Positions 55,886 to 64,000 of a stretch of DNA of 64,000 nt are shown here, piece after piece. Made by a program: the position numbers and the translations under genes. Within the stretch, counting starts at the first letter, position 1; each line of letters begins with the position of its first letter. Origin of the DNA: Tupaia tana (lineage: Eukaryota > Chordata > Mammalia > Scandentia > Tupaiidae); the NCBI GenBank assembly GCA_026018925.1, contig JAKSZU010000005.1, positions 20,508,779 to 20,572,778 of the forward strand. Direction: 5' to 3'. The notes beneath the pieces are model-generated. The model did not search any database. It was not told the DNA's origin and worked only from the letters and a program-made list of their open reading frames with translations.

Positions 55886-56300
55886 TGAGTGGTATCCCCT
55901 GTAAAAATATGTCTACTCAAAATCCCGGAATATGACCTTATTTGAATAAGGTTTTTTGTAGATGTAATTACAGTAAAGAGCTAAGATGAAATTATCCTGG
56001 CTTAGGCCAATACCCATGATGAATATTCTCATCACTTACAGGAAAGAAGACACAGGGGAGAATCCATAGGAGGATGGAGGTAGAATTTGGAGTAATGTGT
56101 CTACAAGCCAAGCAATGCCTGGAGCCTCCAGAAGCTAAAACAGGCGTAGAAGGACCCCCTTCTAGAACCTGTGAAGGGAGAATTTCCCTGATGACACCTT
56201 ACTTTAAGACTTGGCCTCTAGAATTGTGAAAGAATGCTTCCATTGTTTAAAGCTGACAAGTTGATGGTAATTTGATACTACTGTCCTAAGAAGCATGTAT
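55886..56300 (+). mobile_element. MLT1-type MaLR LTR
   Basis: AATCCCGGAATATGACCTTA, TTTTGTAGATGTAATTACAG, AAGCAATGCCTGGAGCCTCC, CCCTGATGACACCTTAC and CTAGAATTGTGAAAGAATG follow the MLT1D order. It faces the preceding MaLR LTR on the opposite strand. Confidence 0.72.
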
Positions 56301-57260
56301 GTGCAGAAATATAAAACATCTGCTTTATATCTACTCTCCACTTCATCTTGCATTAAATTCTAGAGAGATTCCAGGAAGCCAAAGGAGTAAAGAGGCAGGC
56401 CTTGTCAACCTGTCACGTTATGGGTCATACATAGCTACTTGGAGCCATTTTTAAATACACAGGAAACAAGGCCTTTCCCAAAGGTGATAAAGATGGATGG
56501 TCTCCTGGAATATGATAAAGAAAAGAACGTTCTTTTCATTTAGGGATTTCCACAGAATTTCCAAACATCTCAGTTTATTTTCTCTACAACTTCTGGGACC
56601 CATAGAGAAACGAAACTCAGGTTACCAAGGAAATGTTACTCTTGAGCGAAGTCTGACCCGGGTGAAGAAAGACCGAATAAGAAACTCAGAAGGTGTGTTA
56701 TGAACCCACTGTCCTGTTGAACACTAAGCATGAGGCCAGTGCTTCAGTTCCGGCCATATGATTTCACATCTTGAGAAAGTTAAACGTAGCTGCAGATGAG
56801 GCAGGAAAATCTGCAGGTTGGTTGTCTTTGTTGCCTTCTCACCTGGCAGAGGCAGTGCTGGAGTTGGAAGCCTGCAACTCCGCACTCCCCCCACCCGCCC
56901 CACTTCATACTGTGCAGCTGAGCCCTACAAGACAAGAGCCATGTGTGTCCTTGGCTGCTGCTGGTCAGGGCTGAGCCTCAGCTGGCACCGGCAAAGAGGC
57001 TTTTCTTCTGCTTCCCCACTTTCTTGGCAGGAAGACGAGAGCAAAACATCAGCTTTGGAACAAGCCGTGCGCTGGCATAGTGCAGCTCACTGCTGTGCGA
57101 ACAGCAAATCATTTTTCCATCTGTTTGAGAGGCTAGCATGTGTGCTACAGGTTGGTGGGTGTAACCAACCCACCCCTGCTCTTTGGTCTTAGTTCCACGA
57201 ATAATTGATATTTTGGGGGATGCCTCAGATCACTCATCAAACCACTGGTATTTTATCTGA
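56301..57260. other. No recognised feature; GC-richer
   Basis: 56770-57190 is clearly GC-richer than the rest and has overlapping open frames. None shows a known motif, and no splice or promoter evidence supports an exon. Confidence 0.4.
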
Positions 57261-57276
57261 GTGAGTCAATGTTTTC

Positions 57277-57562
57277 ACTTTTTTCTTTCTTCCTTCTTTT
57301 TCTTTCTTTCTTTTTCTTTTTCTGTTTCTTTCTCTTCCTTCCTTCCTTCCTTCCTTCCTTCCTTCCTTCCTTCCTTCCTTCCTTCTCTTTTCCTTCTTAC
57401 TTTTTCTTCTCTCTCTTTTTCTTTCATTTCTTCTTTCTTCTTTTTTTCTTTGTTTCCCTCTCCCTTCCTCACTCCTTCCCTCCCTCTTTTTGTCTAGTTC
57501 TCCTTTCCTTCCTTAATTTATTTCCCTCCCTTCCCCTGCCCTTCCCTCCCATTCTTCTTTCT
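57277..57562. repeat. Long pyrimidine tract with (CCTT)n core
   Basis: Nearly 290 bp of C/T on the plus strand with few G interruptions. The CCTT array is at about 57337-57384. Such polypyrimidine runs can form triplex (H-DNA). Confidence 0.93.
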
Positions 57563-57713
57563 TATTGATGATTCTTTTTTCTCCATGCCCTTTTAATCAC
57601 TTTTCTGTGTATCAGTTCATGACAGTCTTAGTAGGGTTGGGAGGTCATAGAGTTGAGAAGTTCTAAATACATAATAGATTAAACTTATTTTTAAAAAATG
57701 TTGAAAAGAAACT

Positions 57714-58250
57714 GGTCCCATGGTCTTGTGGTTAAAGGAGTTAAATTCTACAGGGCCAACTGCAGTTCGAATATTGCCTCCGGCTTGAAAAACACACCGT
57801 GTGTGTGTGTGTGTGTGTGTGTGTGCACACGCGTGCACATGTATGTGTGCATGCCCAACTCCTGACAAACCGTAGAAATGGAGAAGGAATTTCAAAGTGA
57901 TCACACCCAATCAAGGGGTGCTTTCTTCTCTCTCTGGCAAGTGTGCATACCCTGTGGTAATTTTTGTTTGTTTGTTTGTTTTTGGAGAGGTTTTTGCTAT
58001 AGTGTATGTGTGCTTGCCAGAAATACAGATAGAAAGCAAGAAATCACCCCCCAGGGGGCATGGCCATGCTGCAATCCTTTATCCTCCATTCTCCTCTTGG
58101 GATCTTGGGCACGCACACATATGCGCCTGGTGTGAGTTTAAGCCACCGGGTCTGGAACTCGAACCATGGTTGACTACATGGGAGTCCAGCAACATAGCCA
58201 TTATGCTATCTGCTGGTCAAGACCCCTGTGGTAATTTTAAAAATAGTGAG
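57714..58250 (+). mobile_element. L-type SINE interrupted by a younger SINE
   Basis: The head GGTCCCATGGTCTTGTGGTT and B box CAGTTCGAATATTGCC start it. A (GT)n run (57798-57825) has grown in the GTGTGCGTG segment. The 3' end CATACCCTGTGGTAATTTT is cut by the insertion at 57965 and resumes at 58224. Confidence 0.85.
57965..58223 (-). mobile_element. L-type SINE inserted in a SINE, 15-bp target-site duplication
   Basis: CCCTGTGGTAATTTT at 57950-57964 and 58224-58238 is identical and belongs to the host SINE's 3' end. The plus strand has a TTTG-type tail, GGTTTTTGCTATAGTGTATG, and the head complement CTATCTGCTGGTCAAG. Confidence 0.94.
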
Positions 58251-58394
58251 AAATTCTAATTCTCCTGCAGGCATTTGATACTTAGAAAGTATGGAATGAA
58301 ACAGTTCGTTCAAATACAAGGCTACTTACTGGGTTCTTCAGCATAAAGAATTATACTCTGCCTAGTACCCAAGGGGGCTGAATATCTGTGTCAT

Positions 58395-58617
58395 TTAAAA
58401 AAAAAAAGAATTATTTATTTAATTCTATTTATTAATATTATCATTTTTAAAATTTGCTTCAGGACACGTACATGTGTGTGTGTGAAAGAGAGAGAGAGAA
58501 ACAGAGAGACAGACAGACAGAGATAGAAAGAAAGAAAGCCAGCAGGTCCAGGAATCAACTTGCAGTTGGCCATGTGGGAGTCCAGCACCTTAACCAATAT
58601 GCCACCTGCTGGCCCCC
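58395..58617 (-). mobile_element. S-type SINE, 10-bp target-site duplication
   Basis: TCTGTGTCAT at 58385-58394 and 58618-58627 is identical. The GA run is extended with a TG block (58474-58484). The head complement is TGCCACCTGCTGGCCCC. Confidence 0.9.
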
Positions 58618-58627
58618 TCTGTGTCAT

Positions 58628-59405
58628 CTTATTAGTGTTCAGAAGTACTTTCTCCTCATACTTGGCCTCAGATAAGGAGAATGTATAGTTGTTAAGGAGA
58701 CAATGTTTGTCAGATAAAAAATTGTAAAACAAGGTAATGTATGTATATAAATAATTTAGAAGAAAGGAAGAAATAGTTTGAATAAAAACTTGGTTTTAAA
58801 AGATGTTATCTGTTTCTCTGTTGTACTTTCCATCTTCCTCTCTCTTTCTGTAGCTCATGAACGAAATAAAAATAAAAATGAGACAAGACAATGAAGCTTT
58901 GTAACTTTGTCCTCGACTCTGAGGTGATTACTAGCTCTGTTTTTTGATCATGTTTTTGGAACTATTTCCAGAAACTGAGTCTTGCATATGGGTGTAAAAT
59001 AGTTAATTATATAGGAGAATACATTATATGACAGTCCTGAATGTAGTATAAGCAAAAATGAAATGATATTCAGAGGAAAATGAGAACTCTGGCTTGGCCA
59101 AGACACGGCCTTCATGATGGGCAATTCTAGGAAATAAGCATGTCTGAGTAGATTTTAAAATGACAGTGGCAGGGGGAGGTAGATGGGAAAGCATGACACT
59201 CTGCAAAATAATTCCATTAGAAGTTTTCAAGTTCATATCCAGAGACCTGCCTACATTTGCCAGGCAAACCTATGCCCATGATTCAGAGCTGGCTGAGGCT
59301 GAGACTGGATCACAGTATCAAGACTCCATTGAGGGTACTCTATTTCTGCTTCTTTGTCTTTCTGTCTCTCACTTGATCGTTGAAGAAAAAAAAAAAAACT
59401 TTATA
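58628..59405. other. No recognised feature
   Basis: No gene or nameable repeat; an A run at 59385-59397. Confidence 0.45.
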
Positions 59406-59419
59406 AAAAGGATAGTGAA

Positions 59420-59706
59420 GTTGGGGGACCAGCAGTTAGCATATTGGCTATGTCGCTGGACTTATACGTAGTCGACCGCGGTTCGCGTCCCGGACCCGGT
59501 GACTTAAAACTCACGCCGGGTGCGTGTGCGTGCGTGCCCAAGATCCTGAGAGGAGAATTGAGGAGAAGAGATTGCAGCATGGCCATCCCCCCTGGGGGGG
59601 TGATTTCTTGCTTTCTATCTCTCTGTCTCTCTCTGTCTGTCTGGCCCTATAGCAAAAACATCTAAAAAAAAAAAAAAAAAAAAAAAAGAAAAGAAGAAAA
59701 GAAAAG
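59420..59706 (+). mobile_element. L-type SINE, young, 14-bp target-site duplication
   Basis: AAAAGGATAGTGAA at 59406-59419 and 59707-59720 is identical. The copy is full length and CpG-rich (GACCGCGGTTCGCGTCCCGG), but the GCGAGCGCACGCG segment before CCCTATAGC is deleted. The A tail has become A/AAAAG repeats. Confidence 0.95.
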
Positions 59707-59720
59707 AAAAGGATAGTGAA

Positions 59721-60379
59721 ATCTTGTCACTTTGTATTTATATCTGAGTTTAGCTACTAGTCCAATTCCTTGACCAAAATGACCGAGAGCATGGGGTCAG
59801 GCTTGTGATTACCTGAGCTCTCAGAATGTCTTGATTAAGATCCTTTACCAACATACTGTCTAGCCAAAGCTGGATTGCTCAGTAATACCTACTACGGTCC
59901 ATTTTTCATAGTTTCCTGTGGGATCTTCCATGGCTCTCAAGTTCCTCATCCAATTTCAGCATAAACCTCCAGGAGCTCCTTCTTTGGTGCACTCTTCCAT
60001 TCAAGAATATGGCACCTTTTATTTCTTCTTTTGCCTTGCTTCTAAGAAGTACCAATTCTGCCAACCTCAAACTCCCATTTGGGAAATTGATGGACTGTTT
60101 CCTATCATTATTATTATTATTAGAAAATTATATTTTTTCCTGTCACAATAAAAAAAATCAACGCGTTCCTGTCTCCATTTTAAATTCTTTTTTTCCTATA
60201 AGCTTGTTAAGGTTCCCCAAATTCTGAAACAAACATCTCTCTTAAAAATCAAAGAAAGAACATTAGAAAAGAAAATAACTTTTTTGTACAATGTTCTCCC
60301 CCAATAACATCACATTTTGCTTTCTCAAAGCACAACCAGCCAAATTTTCAAAGAAATTCACCCTTATTTACTCGAATTA
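59721..60379. other. No recognised feature; (TTA)n at 60105-60121
   Basis: A short TTA array is the only structured element. Confidence 0.5.
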
Positions 60380-60690
60380 CTATTATGTAATTTAGCTTTT
60401 ACTCTATGACACAACTGAAATCATTGCTCCAAATGCCACCGATGTCCTCACGGCCTCTGTTTCATTAAATCAAATGGATCTTTGCAGTTCTTGTGTCTTC
60501 ACCACAGCATTTCACATGGTTGACCATTCCTCTCTTGATATAATTCTGGCTCTTGTTTTCTCTGACATCAGTTATTCGACTTCATCTTTGAGTTCTCTTT
60601 CCTGTCCTACTTTCCAATTAACTTGTGTTCACTAGAGTTTTTACCGTGGGTCCCTTTCTGCTATAACTTCAGCTATATCATTTTTGCTAG
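60380..60690 (+). mobile_element. L2/CR1-type LINE fragment
   Basis: CAGCATTTCACATGGTTGACCATTCC corresponds to the conserved reverse-transcriptase block AAFDTVDH (here decayed to QHFTWLTI). Surrounding text (TGCCACCGATGTCCTC, AATCAAATGGATCTTTG) is consistent. Very old. Confidence 0.5.
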
Positions 60691-60697
60691 GAGCTCT

Positions 60698-60939
60698 CCT
60701 TTTAAACTTGCTATATGGTGCGTGTTCTCCCTGGAGAAACAAAGAGACAGAAAGTGTTAAATTGCTCCCGAGGAGACATGGCCATGAAGCAATCTCTTCT
60801 TCTCCATTCTCCTCTCAGGATTTTGGGCACACACGAACACATGCCTGGCATGAGTTTGAAGCCGCCAGGTCCAGGACTTGAACTGCAGTCCACCATGTAA
60901 GTGTCCAATGATATAAGCACTATGCCATCTGTTGGTCCC
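60698..60939 (-). mobile_element. L-type SINE
   Basis: CTTGCTATATGGTGCGTG, CTTCTTCTCCATTCTCC and the head complement CATCTGTTGGTCCC. The tail is short (TTTTAAA). Confidence 0.83.
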
Positions 60940-61034
60940 AGTTTTTTAAATTTTACTTATCATAAGTTTCCAGTCTCACAAAGTATTTTGTCCTTATTGA
61001 AATATTCCCAGTGACCCTAACCTGAATCGTTCCA

Positions 61035-61424
61035 TTTCTCTCTTTTTAAAACTGCTTTATTGAAGTGTAGTCCAAACTCCATACAATTCACCCAATTAAG
61101 TTGGCAGTTCAATGACTTTTGATGTACTACATCATTAAATTTCAAAATTGTGGCAAAATATCCAGAATAGGGACAGCAGATGGTACGGTGGTCAAGGTAC
61201 TGGACTTCTGTGTGGCCAACCATTGTTCGATTCTGGGATCCTGTAGCTTAAAACTCACGCTAAGTGCATGTGCATGTGTGCCCAAAATCCAGACAGGAGA
61301 ATGGAGGAGAAGGGATTACAGCGTGGCCATCCTCCCTGGGGGGTGATTTCTTGCTTTCTTTCTCTTTGTCTCTGTCTCTCTGGTGAGCACACATGCCCTA
61401 TAGCAAAAATCTCTAATACATATA

Positions 61425-61467
<43 letters not shown>

Positions 61468-62350
61468 GATATCCAGTGTAAAATTCGCCATTTTAACCAT
61501 CTTCTAGTATAAAGAGTCTTCACAATGTTCACGGAGAATGCAAATTATAAAAAACCCAGAAAACCAAAAAAGAAAACTGTGCATAGATTTAAAAAAAAAT
61601 GTTTGAACCATATTTGCACCAACAAACTTGTACTCTAATTCCATATTCTATTTTTAAAAGTCTTATCTATAATTTATTAGCATTAATTACATACATTACA
61701 TTCATTCATTACACATAGCACATTCATTGTGCAACCATCCTAACTGTATTTGCAAATCTTTTTCACCATCCAAAACAGAGTTTGTGACCCCTAAACCACA
61801 GTTTCCCCTCACTCTTCCTATTTCCTGCTAACTTGTAATCTATTTTATGTCTATAAACTTACCTATTTTGTGTATTCCAAGTAAGTGGAATCATATAATT
61901 ATTTGTCTCTTTTGTCTGGCCTTTATACTTGACATAATGTTTTTAAGGCTTTTCCATGTTGTAGTATATACCAAAATTTCATCCCTCTTTACATGCAAAT
62001 ACTCCACCGCAAGTTTATACCACATGTTGTTTATCCACTTATCTGTTGACACTAGGATGTTTCCATCTTTTGGTGATTGTAAATAACGGTATAATGAACA
62101 TTAGTGTGCAGACATTCGTTTGAGTCTCTGTTTTCAATTCCTTTGGGAATATAACTAGGAATGGAAGTGTTGGATGACATGGCATTCTATATTTAACTTT
62201 TTGAGGAACAACCACATTGCTTTCCATAGCAGCTTCATCATTTTACATCTCCACTCTTCCCAACACTTTCTATTTTCTTTTTTCTCAGTTGTAGTCAACC
62301 TAGTGTCAAGTGGTATATATCTCTATTATTATCTGATTCCCAGACTGTTA
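61035..62350 (-). mobile_element. Old L1M 3' portion
   Basis: Antisense landmarks: TTATTGAAGTGTAGTCC, GTAAAATTCGCCATTTTAAC, CTTGTAATCTATTTTATGTC, AAGTGGAATCATATAATTA, TTTATCCACTTATCTGTTGAC and TTTTTGAGGAACAACCACATTG. This is the L1M-type 3' region; no frame is open. The SINE at 61170 interrupts it. Confidence 0.75.
61170..61465 (+). mobile_element. L-type SINE inside L1M, tail turned into (AC)n
   Basis: The head GGGACAGCAGATGGTACGG is short of CCA. The centre AGACAGGAGAATGGAGGAG and end CCCTATAGCAAAAATCTC are good. The tail is an AC array at 61427-61465. ATATCCAG on both sides (61158-61165, 61469-61476) is a plausible target-site duplication. Confidence 0.88.
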
Positions 62351-62377
62351 AAATAATCTCCTAATTTTTTTTTTACA

Positions 62378-62417
<40 letters not shown>

Positions 62418-62665
62418 GGTTTTTGCTATAGGGCGTGTGTGCTTGCCAGGCAGACAGAGAGAGACAGAAAATGAGAAATCACCCCCCGCCCCCCACAGCG
62501 GGGACGGCCACGCTGCAATCCCTTCTACTCCATTCTCCTCTCGGGATCTTGGGCATGCACGCACACATGCCTGGTGTGAGTTTTAAGCCACCGGGTCCGG
62601 GACGTGAACCGCTGTCAACTACGTGGGAGTCCAGCGACATAGCCATTATGCTAACTGCTGGTCCC
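62378..62665 (-). mobile_element. L-type SINE, young, long poly(A) tail
   Basis: About 34 T at 62380-62413 on the plus strand, then AGAGGTTTTTGCTATAGGGC. A C-rich change (CCCCCCGCCCCCCACAGCGG) lies in the central segment and CTAACTGCTGGTCCC at the head. Confidence 0.92.
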
Positions 62666-63183
62666 ATAATTTTTCTTCTCTAATACCTACTTCTTAATAT
62701 ATCTAGCATAATAATGCTTTATTCCCTTACTTAAAGAAAACACTGCTAATCGATAGATGTCGATGGTTCTTTATTGCCTCTTGAAAATAAGTCTGAACTG
62801 TATAAATCTACACATTTACCATTTTCTTGGTTTTAATCTACTTTAGAGAGAATAATATTAAATGCATTTCAGGATATTGGGAAAGAATAAATAAGATAAT
62901 ACAGGCTTAGCAGTTTCCTAACACATATTGTGTGCTCAGTAAGTGGTTATTCTTATGAAGTAATAGCCTATTGCATATGAGGAAAATGACATTCTTAAAA
63001 AATAAATTGTCTAGCCAAGACTAATTGCTTGTCTGAGCCAAAGTCAGATTTTTGAACCAGCCAGAGTAAGGTCTGACTGAACTAGCCACCCTTAATTGTT
63101 CTACTATTCCATGTAGAACTATGAAACATGAATGATTCATATACCAGCGAGACTCTGATAGCCAGATTAAGAAGTGAGTATAA
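62666..63183. other. No gene; possible MIR 3' end
   Basis: AATAAATAAGATAATACAGG and GTGTGCTCAGTAAGTGGTT (about 62885-62947) resemble the 3' end of a MIR. The rest is unrecognised. Confidence 0.4.
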
Positions 63184-63956
63184 CTCCAGTCAGAATGACT
63201 AAGATTAAAAAAACAAAAAAACATAAATGTTGGTGGAAGTGTGGTGAAAGCGGAACTCTTTTACACTGTTGGCTGGAATGTAAATTGGTCTAACCACTGT
63301 GGAGGACAATTTGGAGATTCCTCAAAAATCTACAAATAGAACTACCATATGATCCAGCAATCCCACTCTTTGGTATCAACCCAAAGGACAGAAGAATACT
63401 TAATTGGAAAAGTACTTGTACATCGGTGTTTATTGCGGCACTATTCACAATTGCTAAGTCATGGAAACAACCCAAATGCCCACGAACAGATGAATGGATA
63501 GAAAAACTGTGGCACATATACTCAATGGGATACTATTAAGTCATAAAAAACAACAAAACCCTGGCTTTTGACAGGAAGTGGATGAATATGGAAGACTTAC
63601 TGCTGAATGAATCAAGCCGGGTTATAAAGGAGAGGCACTGTATGTCCCTACTTAATATATACTGAGTGTTCACACTCTGTGACTGATACTAATTGACTAA
63701 AGGATATAGAAACACAGTATATAAATGTAAATACCAGATATAGTGTGTGTGAAAGAGGAGGGTCTGAGGAAGGACATTTGGGGAGCGATAGGGAGGCAAA
63801 GCATTAATGTGGTATTACCTGTTGAAGATATTTTGTAGTTTTAGTAACTGTACTAGGGAGAAATGTTCATCTGTTGAAATATTCACTTTGTAAAACAAAT
63901 AATAATGTGATTGAATGTATAAAAGAAAATGTAATAAAAAATAATAAAAATAAAAA
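63184..63956 (+). mobile_element. L1 3' end, recent
   Basis: The ORF2 C-terminal part has the CCHC motif ([17 protein letters not shown]), MFIAALFT-type and KLWHIYS blocks and SLLNIY before a stop at about 63663-63665. One stop (TAA at 63537, in YYSVIK) breaks it. The full 3' UTR (GAGGAAGGACATTTGGGG, GTTCATCTGTTGAAATATTC) and an AATAAAAATAAAAA tail follow. It is 5'-truncated at about 63184 and belongs to the same subfamily as the copies at 11.6 and 29.9 kb. Confidence 0.88.
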
Positions 63957-64000
63957 CCGTACAGTATACTGTAAAGATGTACAATGACTAATGTACATAA
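63957..64000. other. Right edge, no recognised feature
   Basis: The last 44 bases after the L1 tail are unrecognised. Confidence 0.5.

Noticed and set aside
56818-57192. 124-codon open frame in GC-richer DNA
   Set aside because: No recognisable domain, no codon pattern or splice context that I can defend; left as unassigned.
57277-57562. Serine/phenylalanine-rich protein
   Set aside because: The open frames only translate a CT-rich simple repeat.
1-64000. Prokaryotic operon, phage or defence system
   Set aside because: The sequence is mammalian throughout, with L1, LTR and SINE insertions and no bacterial gene organisation.

Overview
The window is non-coding nuclear DNA from a placental mammal, made up almost entirely of interspersed repeats. 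I found no intact protein-coding gene, no convincing exon and no tRNA or rRNA gene. The long open frames are LINE-1 ORF2 remnants, antisense shadows of LINE-1 and SINE copies, or read-through of simple repeats.

The dominant element is a tRNA-derived SINE, present in about 55 copies on both strands (roughly one per 1.2 kb). Its head carries a pol III A box (TAGCGTAATGG) and B box (GGTTCGAGTCC). Three structural classes can be separated. The long type (L, about 270 bp, ~42 copies) has a central module with the motifs GAGAATGGAGGAGAAGG and CCCCTGGGGGGTGATTTC, then a CT-rich stretch and the end CCTATAGCAAAAACCTCTC plus A tail. The short type (S, about 150-190 bp, ~7 copies) runs from the head straight into a CT-rich stretch and GGTCAAATTAAAATAAAT. 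A diverged older class (B, ~6 copies) has a different body. None of these is a primate Alu, rodent B1/B2, carnivore CAN, ruminant Bov-A, equid ERE or tree-shrew Tu element as I remember them. Two old composite elements carry an Alu/7SL-like module behind a tRNA-like head, which points to Euarchontoglires. My best guess is a colugo (Dermoptera), whose CYN/t-SINE family these resemble from memory; this is an inference, not a database result.

Layout. 0-10 kb: SINEs, an ERVL-type LTR split by a SINE, a MaLR LTR, two L1 3' ends and both tRNA-7SL composites, then a repeat-poor stretch (6.9-9.9 kb). 10-17 kb: SINEs and two antisense L1 copies, one with a clear 17-bp target-site duplication. 17-29.8 kb: ancient MIR, MER5 and L2 fragments, SINEs and a truncated RPS26 retropseudogene (24.1-24.3 kb). 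29.9-36 kb: an L1 with a twin-priming inversion, then older L1 segments loaded with SINEs. 36.07-37.16 kb: a solo LTR with a 5-bp target-site duplication. 37.6-39.1 kb: repeat-poor. 39-53.6 kb: mainly ORF2 of several old L1s, with SINEs, an ERVL LTR and an L1 tail nested inside. 54-57.5 kb: MaLR remnants and a long pyrimidine tract. 57.7-64 kb: a SINE inside a SINE, an old L1M, and the 3' end of a younger L1 running to the right edge.

The parts interact as parasite and hyperparasite. L1 supplies the reverse transcriptase, and the SINEs have L1-type hallmarks: A tails, and target-site duplications of 10-19 bp that begin A-rich on the insertion strand. A mariner-like MITE family, LTRs and L1s act as landing sites for the SINEs, so the nesting order gives a relative chronology.
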